From Piscinibacter sp. XHJ-5 (GTDB lineage: Bacteria; Pseudomonadota; Gammaproteobacteria; Burkholderiales; Burkholderiaceae_C): 64,000 bases of DNA. The DNA lies in contig NZ_CP123228.1 in assembly GCF_029855045.1 (NCBI RefSeq), positions 4,898,001-4,962,000 on the forward strand, in the 5' to 3' direction. Both the position numbers and the translations under genes were made by a program. Shown one piece after another: positions 47,115 through 55,969 of the stretch (position 1 is its first letter; the number at the start of each line of letters is the position of its first letter). Below the pieces are notes generated by a model, which saw nothing but the letters and a program-made list of their open reading frames with translations, was not told where the DNA came from and made no database searches.

Positions 47115-47708
47115 TCTCCAGGTCCCTCGCCACTTGCTGCGTTCGTCTTGAACTGAGGCCCCTTCCCTCCACCGGCATTACCCGGCTTCGGCAGTACTAC
47201 GAGCCTCTCCGCCACCCCAAGGCGCCCGGCCTGTCCGTCACCGGCTGCCGGTTGGTCGTCCCCAACCACGCCGAGGGGCTTCCCGTGTTGCGCGCGCTTT
47301 CCTTGTGTACGTGCTGTCGCCACTACCCCGGCGCAGCCACTGGCGGCACTGCATCGCTCATCCGGCCAGTGATCTCAGCCTTCCCCGAAAGGGTTGTCGG
47401 GTCGGCCTGCGCATCGTCCTTTTCGAGGCTTGCTCAGCGTTCACTCGCGTTACGGCCCGCACACTCGCGCTGCCACCTATTCGTGGCACGCTTACCCGAA
47501 GGCTTCAGCCATTTCGTTGCCTCCATGACTGCTCCGGTTGCTTCCGGCTGGAGCGGTTGCCGGGTGGGATTTGCACCCACTGGAAAGCGCCGCCTTTTCA
47601 CGGCGCACACCCGAAGCGGACACTCGCACAGGGCGAGCAGTGCTTCGGCACGGCCGGCAGCGGCACAAACATCCCCCGTGGCTTGAACGCTTCCGCCGAT
47701 CCTTGCGG

Positions 47709-49229
47709 TCACTTGGCGATCGAACGGAAGAAGCCGTTGGCGCGGTCGGCATTGGAGGATTGCGGGAAGAAGGCCAAGTACGCATCGCGAGTTGCCGCAA
47801 GACCGAGATAGTCGCCGAGGAAGAGACCGCGGGCCACTGGCGCTTGCGCGAAGTCGAACGATGTGTCCGTGAGCCGGATTTCTCCGCCCCAGTGCGAAGG
47901 CTCGTCACACTTGGACTTGCAAAAGACCATCCAGTGGTCCGCGAGCTCACCGATGTCAGCGTCGTTGCGGAAGTCGTAGTGGGTCACGACCACTGTGCCG
48001 TTGCCGCTCACGGCGACCGACGGCAGAAACGCTTGTTGGGTCAGCGGTCTGAGGGAGTCGCGCGGCGTCTGATTGACCCTGATCGGGCTGGACCAGGTAC
48101 GGCCACGGTCCGTAGACTGGCTAAAGGCAACCTCATCGACATCGCTGAAGCGCGAATCCTGCCAGACCGCGTACAGGTGCCCGTTCCTTGGGTCGACCGC
48201 GACGTCGAACAGGGCGGATCCGCTTCGGACAGGGAGCTGAAGATCTGGCGTGTAGATGTCGAAGGTGCGAATGACCGCGATCTCTGTCCCGCCCCCGGTC
48301 GTGTCCCAGGTCAGGCCCTTGTCATCCGATCGAATCACGGTCAGGCGCAACGGGTCCGAGTTGAAGGTACCGTCGGGATTGACACTGACAATCTTGTCGA
48401 AGAAGTTGAGCAACATGCCATTCGGCGGGACAACGATCTGGCTACCGATGACCTGATTGTTCAGCCCAGGATCGAAGATTTCGCGCGCCGGCTCCCAGCT
48501 CACGCCTCCGTCGGTAGTCCGCGCGAAATAGGCCGGTCCTTTGAAGATAAACCCGACGGCCGGGTCAATCTCCAGACGATCCCATACCGCATAGACGAGG
48601 TCCGAATTCTTGGGATCCGCAGTGATCGAATTCTTGTCATTGAGAAATCGCGGATCGGTGTCCGACTGGATCAGGATCGGACTGCTCCAGGTGCGCCCGC
48701 CGTCGAGCGACCGGCTTACCGCCATCGCGCTCGGCCCAAAACCTCCGGGGGCCGAGGGCGGGGGATCGATGTCGAACAGCAGGCTCATCTGATGGAGCAC
48801 GCCGTTGGGGCTGAATGAGAGCCAGGGATCGGATGCTCGCTCGTACGGGCCGCCCGAGCACTGCGACAAGCCGGGAACGATGACGGTCTCCCAAGTGGCT
48901 CCGCCGTCCCAGCTCGACGCAGCGACGTTTGCCCTGGATCCACCATTGGACCATCGGTCCTGCTGGTAGAAGGCGACGATGTTCTTCGAGTTGGTGGGGT
49001 TCACCTCTAGCCAGGGCTCCACCTCGGCGTGGAGGTAGTTGATGCCGCCGCCGAATACGCTGCCCGCGAAGTTCCCGCATGCCGAAAACGGCGGAAGAGG
49101 GCTTGCCCCGGAGACCTGCACCAGCGGCCCAAGCCTGACCTTGCTATCCGCCCACGCGATGCCGGTGGCAATTCCAACCAGCGCAATCGAGCCAATCCCG
49201 CACAGCTTCGCAAAACTCGTCCGCGACAT
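47709..49229 (-). CDS. Exported Asp-box (BNR) beta-propeller protein, sialidase-like fold
   Basis: 506 aa. Sec signal peptide (LCGIGSIALVGIATGIAWA-DS). Five Asp-box motifs S/T-x-D-x-G-x-T/S-W are spaced through the protein: SWDGGATWE, SLDGGRTWSS, TTDGGVSWE, SDDKGLTWD and STDRGRTWSS. Between them are propeller phrases such as DLVYAVWDRLEIDP and HLYAVWQDSRFSD. This is the fold of sialidases and related glycan-binding or exo-acting proteins; the Arg triad of true sialidases was not located, so activity is not claimed. It follows an EF-hand gene by 23 bp, and AGGAG precedes its ATG. Confidence 0.85.
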   Translation of the reverse strand: MSRTSFAKLCGIGSIALVGIATGIAWADSKVRLGPLVQVSGASPLPPFSACGNFAGSVFGGGINYLHAEVEPWLEVNPTNSKNIVAFYQQDRWSNGGSRANVAASSWDGGATWETVIVPGLSQCSGGPYERASDPWLSFSPNGVLHQMSLLFDIDPPPSAPGGFGPSAMAVSRSLDGGRTWSSPILIQSDTDPRFLNDKNSITADPKNSDLVYAVWDRLEIDPAVGFIFKGPAYFARTTDGGVSWEPAREIFDPGLNNQVIGSQIVVPPNGMLLNFFDKIVSVNPDGTFNSDPLRLTVIRSDDKGLTWDTTGGGTEIAVIRTFDIYTPDLQLPVRSGSALFDVAVDPRNGHLYAVWQDSRFSDVDEVAFSQSTDRGRTWSSPIRVNQTPRDSLRPLTQQAFLPSVAVSGNGTVVVTHYDFRNDADIGELADHWMVFCKSKCDEPSHWGGEIRLTDTSFDFAQAPVARGLFLGDYLGLAATRDAYLAFFPQSSNADRANGFFRSIAK

Positions 49230-49252
49230 GGCGACGTCTCCTTCTGCCTGGT

Positions 49253-49591
49253 TCAACGAATCGTGTAAGGGGCCGGCATTCCGGCCTTGATTTCGCTGGC
49301 ATCCAGGACACCATCCCGATTCGAATCGAGCCGCTCCCAGAAATGCGCGGTCGCCGGCTCCGTGGCCCCCGCAGGAGCGGACCTGGAGCCAACGGAGATG
49401 CGGCTTTGCGCCATCGCGGTCTCGAACTCTGACCACGAGACGACCCCGTCGCCGTTGCGATCCATGGCGCGCGCTATTTGGCGAGCTCGCTCGTCCGTGA
49501 TTCGGGGCGTCGAGCGTTCTTGAGCCGCGACGGTGACGCAAGTCGAGCTGAGAACCACGGTAACGATCAGGTCGAGACGGAATCTGCGCAT
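49253..49591 (-). CDS. Exported EF-hand calcium-binding protein
   Basis: 112 aa with a signal peptide (LIVTVVLSSTCVTVAA-QE) and two EF-hand loops, DRNGDGVVSWSEF (about 60-72) and DSNRDGVLDASEI (about 92-104), both with the Asp/Asn/Glu pattern for calcium. The start at ATG 49591 has GGAG six bases upstream; a longer reading has no such support. It is the first gene of a two-gene unit with the propeller protein, so calcium-dependent assembly or sensing outside the inner membrane is plausible. Confidence 0.85.
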   Translation of the reverse strand: MRRFRLDLIVTVVLSSTCVTVAAQERSTPRITDERARQIARAMDRNGDGVVSWSEFETAMAQSRISVGSRSAPAGATEPATAHFWERLDSNRDGVLDASEIKAGMPAPYTIR

Positions 49592-50128
49592 GTCGAACTC
49601 CGGTGTTGGCAATCCGCGCGATTCGGTAGGTACAGGCAAGTCCGTCCGACTCTTTAGCCATGCGCGCGATGGCCAGGATCCATGGGCGCTGCAGAGGACA
49701 TTGTGCGCGCAGAATTGCCGCGTCGAAAGGGGCGTTGTCTTGTGGCAGCCGGGTCAGGCCGCGAGTAACGACGCTCGCGGAAGTGCGAGCGAGCCGCCTG
49801 CCGCACGCGCCGCTTGGCCTCACCAGCGAGCGGCCGGGACGGCGTGCGAATGACCGCTCCTGGCCCGGCAGGAGCCCGCCAGTGGATGAATCCGACCGTC
49901 AGCTCAGAGTCGCGCAGCAGCCGCTGGGTGAGGCCATGACGGCTGTCGGATGCGAAGCTGCCCGCCAGTCCTGCAACCGCACCGGTGGTAGTCGACCCAT
50001 GCCGGTCGGTCACGCGGCGGCCGCGTATGACGGCAAAGCTGTGCCAAGCGGACAAAGCGGTCCGAGGTTGAGGTGACACCACGCAGGTGGCATCCGCGGC
50101 CGGAACAAGACCCCTCGCGACCTTCCAT
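49592..50128. other. Intergenic region carrying repeat copy B
   Basis: About 537 bp. The segment 49862-50060 is repeat copy B and its continuation; the left part (49592-49860) has no recognisable gene. No operator-like symmetry was noted for the LysR gene on this side. Confidence 0.6.
49862..49962. repeat. Dispersed repeat, copy B
   Basis: 101 bp, about 89% identical to copy A (33945-34044). Its continuation to about 50060 aligns with copy C on both sides of the group II intron and gives the only uninterrupted version of the intron target region in the window (TGACGG near 50023 and AAGCGGACA near 50046). Confidence 0.75.
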
Positions 50129-51049
50129 TCAGGCCGACGGCTCGGTCAGCTGATGCCCCCACGACTCCACCAATTGCTCCAGCATGCTCGCCACCACTCT
50201 GCACGCCGGGGAGAGCTTGCCTTGCTTGGGCAGCGCGAGCGCGATGTAGCGTGAAAGGGCGGGCCTGACCAGCTTGCTGGCCTGCAACCGTCCACTGCGC
50301 AATTCGGCCGACACGGAGTACGGTCCGAGGATCGAGTAGAGCCCCCGTCCTCGCGCAACGAGCTCCTTCTGCACCGTCAGCGAATCTGCCTCGACCGCGG
50401 GCTCGAGCTTGAAGCCCAGGCTGCGCGCCGTTTCATCGAGTGCATGGCGCCAATGGCTCGGACGGCGCGGCAGCACGAGCCGCAGTCCTTCGAGCCGCGA
50501 GAAGCTCAGCGTCGCGTCCTGGGTCAGCGGATCGCCCGCGGCCGAGACGAGGTAGGTGTGCGCCACACAAAGCTGCACCTCCTCGCCCCCGCTCGGCTTG
50601 TGGAACCGGAACAGAACCGCCATGTCGACGCTGCCGCTGTCCAGCATCGCGTCGAGATCAGCGCCCTGCGCTTCGGCAATGTCCAGCCGGATTCCCGGAT
50701 GTTCGACCTGCAGTCGTTCGAACAGGCGCGTCGTGAGTGGATGAGCGGCTGACGGAATGATGCCCAGGCGCACCTCACCGAGCAGCAGGCCCGACTCCGA
50801 GCGCAACTCCTGTGTGAGTCGTTCCGTTTCCTGCAGCCACGGGCGCAGCCGCACCACTGCACGAGTCCCCAGTTCGGTCAACGCAACGCCGCGTCCAGTA
50901 CGCCGGAACAGCGTGCCGCCGCATTCCGCTTCGAAGTCTGTGATCTGCCGGCTGATGTGCGACTGCACGGTCTGGCGGCGCGCCGCCACCTTGCTGAGAC
51001 TGCCGGCCTCTGCCACCTCGAGGAACAGCCTGACGCTCGATACGTTCAT
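50129..51049 (-). CDS. LysR family transcriptional regulator
   Basis: LysR regulator, 306 aa. Winged helix at residues 1-62 (VRLFLEVAEAGSLSKVAARR, QSHISRQITDFEAECGGTLF). The effector domain starts around 90 (GEVRLGIIPSAAHPL). The ATG at 51049 is preferred over an upstream reading that would pass through the operator. Divergent from the DHDPS-family gene at 51187, whose product may supply or use the inducer. Confidence 0.92.
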   Translation of the reverse strand: MNVSSVRLFLEVAEAGSLSKVAARRQTVQSHISRQITDFEAECGGTLFRRTGRGVALTELGTRAVVRLRPWLQETERLTQELRSESGLLLGEVRLGIIPSAAHPLTTRLFERLQVEHPGIRLDIAEAQGADLDAMLDSGSVDMAVLFRFHKPSGGEEVQLCVAHTYLVSAAGDPLTQDATLSFSRLEGLRLVLPRRPSHWRHALDETARSLGFKLEPAVEADSLTVQKELVARGRGLYSILGPYSVSAELRSGRLQASKLVRPALSRYIALALPKQGKLSPACRVVASMLEQLVESWGHQLTEPSA

Positions 51050-51064
51050 CGCTTCGCCTCGGAT

Positions 51065-51086
51065 GACTTGCCAAAAAAGGCAAGTC
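51065..51086. promoter_or_regulatory. Candidate LysR operator
   Basis: Perfect eight-base arms GACTTGCC and GGCAAGTC around AAAAAA, in the 137-bp divergent region. A second symmetry CACTT-CCTA-AAGTG lies at 51123-51136, closer to the DHDPS-family gene, as an activation site would. Confidence 0.6.
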
Positions 51087-51186
51087 TGAAAGCTCTGAAT
51101 TCTATCTAGGCGGTGAGCCGACCACTTCCTAAAGTGCGGACACCGCAACGACACGCGGCCCCACCTACCCCCTGAAAGGAGACGAC

Positions 51187-52119
51187 ATGACCACCCCTCT
51201 CGACCTGCGCGGCCTCATTCCCGCCCCTGTCACCCCCTTCACCCGCGACGGCGCCGTCGACTACGCCGCGATCCAGCGCCTGGGCTCATGGCTCGGCAGC
51301 GTCCCCGGCGTCACCGGGCTGACCGTGCTGGGCCACGCCGGCGAAGGCACCTTCCTCGAGCGTGACGAGCAATCCAAGGTCATCGAGGCCTTCAAGGAGT
51401 CGGTCGGCGGTCGCGTGCCGATCATCGCGGGCATCACGCTCGAAGGCACGCAGGTCGCGGCCGACGAGGCCAAGCGTGCGGTCAAGGCCGGCGCGTCGGC
51501 GGGCCTCGTCTACCCGTCGCACGGCTGGCTGCGCTTCGGCTACCAGAAGGGTGCGCCGCAAGACCGCTACCGCGCCATCTTCGAGGAAAGCGGCCTGCCG
51601 CTGATCCTGTTCCAGTACCCCGACGCCACGAAGGCGACCTACAACCTCGAGACGCAACTCGAGATTGCCGCGCAGCCCGGCGTGTTCGCGATGAAGAACG
51701 GCGTGCGCAACATGAAGCGCTGGGACACCGAGATCCCCGTGATCCGCCGCGAGCGCCCCGACCTGCAGATCTTCACCTGCCACGACGAGTACCTGCTGCA
51801 CACGATGTTCGACGTGGACGGCGCGCTGGTCGGCTATGGCGGCATCGCGCCGGAACCGCTGGTCGAGATGATCAAGGCCGGCAAGGCCAAGGACTACAAG
51901 AAGGCACGCGAGATCCATGACCGCCTGCTGCCGGTGACGTCGAACGTCTACCACCGCGGATCGCACATGGAAGGCTCGGTGGCGCTCAAGTGGGCACTGG
52001 TCGCCCGCGGAATCCTCGAGCACGCGACAGTCCGCCCTCCGCTGCTGCCGCTGGCCGACGGCGCCCAGAAGGAGATCGCCGACGCGATGCGCGCCGCAGG
52101 TCTGGGCCCCGTGCGCTGA
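51187..52119 (+). CDS. Dihydrodipicolinate synthase/N-acetylneuraminate lyase superfamily protein
   Basis: Class I aldolase-type TIM barrel, 310 aa. The Schiff-base Lys is in PGVFAMKNG (about residue 167) and the Tyr in ILFQYPDATK (about 140); GHAGEGTFL replaces the usual GTTGE phosphate-like loop. Such enzymes condense or cleave pyruvate-type aldols or dehydrate 2-keto-3-deoxy sugar acids. With a Bug receptor, porin and hydroxy-acid dehydrogenase downstream, catabolism is more likely than lysine synthesis. AAAGGAG precedes the ATG. First gene of a plus-strand unit. Confidence 0.9.
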   Translation: MTTPLDLRGLIPAPVTPFTRDGAVDYAAIQRLGSWLGSVPGVTGLTVLGHAGEGTFLERDEQSKVIEAFKESVGGRVPIIAGITLEGTQVAADEAKRAVKAGASAGLVYPSHGWLRFGYQKGAPQDRYRAIFEESGLPLILFQYPDATKATYNLETQLEIAAQPGVFAMKNGVRNMKRWDTEIPVIRRERPDLQIFTCHDEYLLHTMFDVDGALVGYGGIAPEPLVEMIKAGKAKDYKKAREIHDRLLPVTSNVYHRGSHMEGSVALKWALVARGILEHATVRPPLLPLADGAQKEIADAMRAAGLGPVR

Positions 52120-52189
52120 AGTGCGAGTCGGTGCGCGACGGGGCGTGTGCGCCCCGCGCGCGCCCACCCATGTGAGACAGGAGACAAAG

Positions 52190-53167
52190 ATGAAATCGCA
52201 ACGGCGACGCGTGGCCACGGCCGCGGCGTTGATGATGATCCTGCCTGCGCTGGCGCAGGCAGGCGGCTTCCCCGAACGCGGCGAGACACTGCGCATCGTC
52301 GTGCCGTTCGCGGCCGGCGGCGGCGTCGACAACGCGGCGCGGCTGCTCGGAGAGCAGTTGCGCAAGCAACTCGGCCTGACGGTGATCGTGGACAACAAGG
52401 CCGGGGCGAGCGGCTCGATCGGCGGAAACGCGGTGAAGACCGCTCCTGCGGACGGCTACACGCTGCTCTTCTCTGCAGCGACGCACGTGCTCGCCAAGCA
52501 GGTGCTGACCAAGTCGCCGTACGACCCGCAGACCGACTTCGAGCCGGTGGCGCGCGTCGGAGAAGCACCGCTGATGCTGGTCATCCCGCCGGCGAAGCCG
52601 CAGAAGAACCTGGCTGATGTGCTGGCGGCGGCCCGACAGCAGCCCGAGAAGTGGACCGCGGCGATTCCGGCCGCGGGGGCGCCGAGCCACCTCGCCACGC
52701 TGCTGCTGGCCAAGCAGGGCGATGTGAAGTTCACCTTCGTGCCGTACAAGGGCACGCAACCGGCGCTCGTCGACGTGGGCGGCGGGCATGTGGACCTGCT
52801 GCTCGATTCGATGATCGCGCTTCAGCAGCTTGCCAAGTCAGGCAAGGTGAAGGCGATCGCCATCACGTCGGCCAAGCGCAGCGCGCTCGCACCGGACGTT
52901 CCCACCGTCAGTGAGAGCGGCATCGCGAACTTCTCCTATGTCAGTTGGTACGGCGTATGGGCGCCGAAGGGCACGCCGCCCGAGCGCATCGCGGTGCTCA
53001 ACAAGGCCATCAATGCCGCCGTCGGCGAACTGGGGAAGTCCGGCGCTTACGCGAGCCTCGGCATCGAGCCCGTCAGCGAAACACCGGAACAGTTCAAGCG
53101 CTACGTCGCTGCCGACGTCACGCAAGGCGCCGGGTTGCTGAAGAACTCGGGCTTCAAGCCGGAGTAG
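52190..53167 (+). CDS. Bug/TctC family periplasmic substrate-binding protein
   Basis: 325 aa receptor, signal peptide ending LPALAQA-GGFPERG. Signatures: TLRIVVPFAAGGGVDNAARLL and VDNKAGASGSIGGNAVKTAPADGY. AGGAG lies eight bases before the ATG at 52190. It follows the DHDPS-family gene by 70 bp, so it probably delivers the acid that enzyme handles. TctAB partners are absent from the window, as for the other two receptors. Confidence 0.93.
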   Translation: MKSQRRRVATAAALMMILPALAQAGGFPERGETLRIVVPFAAGGGVDNAARLLGEQLRKQLGLTVIVDNKAGASGSIGGNAVKTAPADGYTLLFSAATHVLAKQVLTKSPYDPQTDFEPVARVGEAPLMLVIPPAKPQKNLADVLAAARQQPEKWTAAIPAAGAPSHLATLLLAKQGDVKFTFVPYKGTQPALVDVGGGHVDLLLDSMIALQQLAKSGKVKAIAITSAKRSALAPDVPTVSESGIANFSYVSWYGVWAPKGTPPERIAVLNKAINAAVGELGKSGAYASLGIEPVSETPEQFKRYVAADVTQGAGLLKNSGFKPE

Positions 53168-53304
53168 CTCTCCCGCGCGGCGGCAAGCGACCGCACGGAG
53201 CTCCCACCATCGTTGCCTCTGGCGTTGTGGACGCCCATGGCGGCGCATTGCCCGATGGATCACGAACGGCGCGCCAGCGCCTTGCACACTCAACGGAGAC
53301 AGGT

Positions 53305-54420
53305 ATGGAGAAGATCAAGACGCTGTGCGCGGCGGGACTCGGTTTCGCTTGCGCATCGACGATGGCGCAGTCCACAGTCACGGTCTCGGGGACCATGGAC
53401 CTTGCGCTGCGGCACGTGCGCAACGGCTCGCTCGGATCGGTTTCGTCCGAGGTGAGCGGCTCCAACGCGACGAGCAAGCTGATCATCCGCGGCACGGAAG
53501 ACATGGGCGGCGGACTCAGCGCAGGCTTCTACCTCGATGGAACGATTCTCGGCGACACGGGCGGCGCCGGCGCCAGCGCTCCGTCACAGCAGTTCTGGGA
53601 CCGTCGATCGACGGTGAGCCTGGCCCATTCGCGATACGGCGAGATTCGCCTCGGCCGCGATTGGGTGCCCACGCACCTCGTGTGGACCGGCTTCGATCCC
53701 TTCACGACGCTCGGCGTGGCAAGCGCGAACAGCTTCCGCTCCGTCGCCGCCTCGCGCGCGCTGGGCCAGGCGTTCGGCACGGCGCCCGAGGCGCAGGCCG
53801 CCAACCCGACGCTACGCGTCAGCAACGCGGCGGAGTTCTGGTTGCCTGGCGGCCTCGGTGGCGTGTATGGAAACCTCATCGTCACGGCGGGCGAAGGAGG
53901 CACAACGGCCGCGGGCTTCACGAAAGGAGACGGATTCCGACTCGGTTGGGCCCAGGGCGCCATCCACGTGGCTGTCGCGCAGTTCACGACGCGCAACGCG
54001 GCAGGACACCAGCGCTTCAAGGACCAGGTGATCGGCGCTTCGTATGACTTCGGCCCGGCCAAAGTCGATATCGCGCAGCGGCGTTGGACATTCGGTGCGG
54101 ACCGGACGGTAAACACTCAGGTGGGCGCTGTGATCCCTGCCGGGCCCGGCAACATCAAGCTGACCTGGATGCGAGCCGACCAGACCGGCGCAACCGCGGC
54201 GCAGAGTGCCGACGATGCGTCTCTGTTGGGGGCCGGCTATGTCTACCCCTTGTCCAGGCGCACCGCGGTGTACGCACACGCTGCCCGCATCGACAACAAG
54301 GGGGCGGCCGCATTCGCCATCCCGGGTGGTCCCGCTGTGAGCGGGACGTCGACTGCAGCCAACTTCTTCGGTGGTCAGAAATCGACCGCGTACGAAGTGG
54401 GCATCCGGCACGACTTCTGA
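53305..54420 (+). CDS. Gram-negative porin
   Basis: Outer-membrane porin of the Burkholderiales OmpC-like type (Porin_4), 371 aa, with signal peptide GLGFACASTMA-QSTVTVSG and the C-terminal Phe of barrel proteins (TAYEVGIRHDF). Alternating amphipathic strands such as SKLIIRGTEDMGGGLSAGFY and YGEIRLGRDWVPTHLV are typical. GGAG precedes the ATG. Placed after the Bug receptor, it may provide outer-membrane entry for the same anionic substrate. Confidence 0.92.
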   Translation: MEKIKTLCAAGLGFACASTMAQSTVTVSGTMDLALRHVRNGSLGSVSSEVSGSNATSKLIIRGTEDMGGGLSAGFYLDGTILGDTGGAGASAPSQQFWDRRSTVSLAHSRYGEIRLGRDWVPTHLVWTGFDPFTTLGVASANSFRSVAASRALGQAFGTAPEAQAANPTLRVSNAAEFWLPGGLGGVYGNLIVTAGEGGTTAAGFTKGDGFRLGWAQGAIHVAVAQFTTRNAAGHQRFKDQVIGASYDFGPAKVDIAQRRWTFGADRTVNTQVGAVIPAGPGNIKLTWMRADQTGATAAQSADDASLLGAGYVYPLSRRTAVYAHAARIDNKGAAAFAIPGGPAVSGTSTAANFFGGQKSTAYEVGIRHDF

Positions 54421-54817
54421 AACGCAACGACGCTTCCGAGAGGATTCAAGTGAAGCCCATTCTTCCCGTAGGACTCTGTCGCAGCCCAGGCATCTTCAAC
54501 GCCCGTGGCAGGCGATTGATGATCGACTTTCTCAACCGATGGTTGATGGAACTGGGGCTGACGACTGTCTAGGACAACAGTCGGACGGAACGCGAAATCC
54601 CATGTGAAGCCGCCCGTCAGCGATCCGAACCGAATCTCCGGAAGCGGCCGCACCCTGCGACCGCTTGGAACGTCGCTGCGATCGATCGAACCGGACAAGG
54701 CAGAGGAAGCGCAGCTTTTCTTGAACGGGCCGCTAGAACTTTTCATTTGGCACGAGAGCCGGTCCTTCATAGACTTCGACGCACCACAGGTTGGCCAGCT
54801 TCTCGCATCACCCTTTC
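54421..54817. other. Intergenic region before lldD
   Basis: About 397 bp. A short frame from GTG 54450 (40 codons, ending LNRWLMELGLTTV) and another from 54604 exist, but neither shows a recognisable domain. The base composition is less GC-rich around 54700-54760. Nothing assignable was seen. Confidence 0.5.
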
Positions 54818-55969
54818 ATGTCCGTTATCACCAGCATCGAAGACCTCCGCTTGCTCGCCAAGAAGCGCGTTCCGCGCATGTTCTACGACTACGCCGACGC
54901 TGGTTCGTGGACCGAGGGAACCTACCGGGCGAATGAGGCCGATTTCCAGAAGATCCTGCTGCGCCAGCGCGTGGCGGTGAACCTTGCCGACCGCAGCACG
55001 CGCACCCGCATGCTCGGCCAGGACGTGGCAATGCCCGTCGCCATCGCCCCCACCGGCCTCACCGGCATGCAGCACGCCGACGGCGAGATCCTCGCCGCGC
55101 GCGCCGCCAAGGCCTTCGGCATTCCCTTCACGCTGTCCACCGTAAGCATCTGCTCCCTCGAGGACGTCGCCGAAGGCACCGACGGCCATCCCTTCTGGTT
55201 CCAGCTCTACGTCATGCGCGACCGCGCCTTCGTCGAGCGCCTTATCGACCGGGCCAAGGCCGTCAACTGTTCGGCCCTCGTGCTCACGCTCGACCTGCAG
55301 ATCAGCGGCCAGCGGCACAAGGACCTGAAGAACGGCCTGTCCGCGCCGCCCAAGCTCACCCTGCTGAACCTCCTCAACATGGCGGGCAAGCCACGCTGGT
55401 GCATGGGCATGCTGGGCACCAGGCGCCACACCTTCCGCAACATCGTCGGCCACGCCCAGGGCGTCGACAACCTGGCCTCGCTGGCGGAATGGACGGCCCG
55501 GCAGTTCGACCCGACGCTGAGCTGGGACGACGTGGCCTGGATCCGCAAGCGCTGGAGCGGCAAGCTGGTGCTCAAGGGCATCCAGGACGTCGAGGACGCG
55601 CGCCTCGCCTGCGCGACCGGGGCAGACGCGCTGATCGTCTCCAACCACGGCGGTCGCCAGCTCGACGGCGCGCCGTCCTCCATCACCGCACTCTCCCCCA
55701 TTGTGGAGGCGGTGGGCGACAAGATCGAGGTCCACATGGACGGCGGCATCCGCTCGGGCCAGGACGTGCTCAAGGCCGTCGCCCTCGGCGCCAAGGGCAC
55801 GTACATCGGCCGGTCGATGCTCTACGGGCTGGGCGCGATGGGCGAAGCTGGCGTCGCCAAGGCGCTGGAGATCATCCACAAGGAGCTCGACCTGACGATG
55901 GCGTTCTGTGGCCACACGGACATCAACTCAGTCGACCGCGGCATCCTGCTGCCCACCGCGCGCCACTAG
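54818..55969 (+). CDS. lldD: L-lactate dehydrogenase/FMN-dependent alpha-hydroxy-acid dehydrogenase
   Basis: 383 aa, the LldD length. FMN TIM barrel: PRMFYDYADAGSWTE at the start, PVAIAPTGLTGMQHADGE, WFQLYVMRDR, LKGIQDVEDARLA with the Lys, and the catalytic His/Arg in IVSNHGGRQLDGAPS (about 275), with IEVHMDGGIRSGQDVLKA and IGRSMLYGLGAMGEAG for the phosphate. It oxidises L-lactate or another 2-hydroxy acid to the 2-keto acid, passing electrons to quinone. Its TAG stop is formed inside the left terminal repeat of the element at 55966. Confidence 0.93.
   Translation: MSVITSIEDLRLLAKKRVPRMFYDYADAGSWTEGTYRANEADFQKILLRQRVAVNLADRSTRTRMLGQDVAMPVAIAPTGLTGMQHADGEILAARAAKAFGIPFTLSTVSICSLEDVAEGTDGHPFWFQLYVMRDRAFVERLIDRAKAVNCSALVLTLDLQISGQRHKDLKNGLSAPPKLTLLNLLNMAGKPRWCMGMLGTRRHTFRNIVGHAQGVDNLASLAEWTARQFDPTLSWDDVAWIRKRWSGKLVLKGIQDVEDARLACATGADALIVSNHGGRQLDGAPSSITALSPIVEAVGDKIEVHMDGGIRSGQDVLKAVALGAKGTYIGRSMLYGLGAMGEAGVAKALEIIHKELDLTMAFCGHTDINSVDRGILLPTARH

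Larger units (their letters stand above)
45650..47610 (-). mobile_element. Group II intron with maturase gene
   Basis: About 1.96 kb on the minus strand. The 5' end is set at 47610, where the strand begins GTGTGCGCC (the GUGYG start). Domain V is visible at 45738-45770: it opens GAGCCGGATGCGG, holds the AGC triad, and closes GCACGTCCGGTTC. The 3' end is near 45650 (CCTAC, the AY ending), with an uncertainty of a few bases. The exon side CCGAAGC at 47611-47617 (GCTTCGG on the intron strand, IBS1) can pair over seven bases with CCGAAGC at 47191-47185 inside the intron (candidate EBS1). Confidence 0.85.

Noticed and set aside
47540..47610. tRNA-like stretch with GTGGGTGCAAATCCCAC
   Set aside because: It lacks an acceptor stem and anticodon arm and lies in the 5' domain of the group II intron, where such hairpins are normal.
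54604..54936. 110-codon frame overlapping the lldD start
   Set aside because: No domain, overlaps the LldD N-terminus in another frame, and no ribosome binding site.
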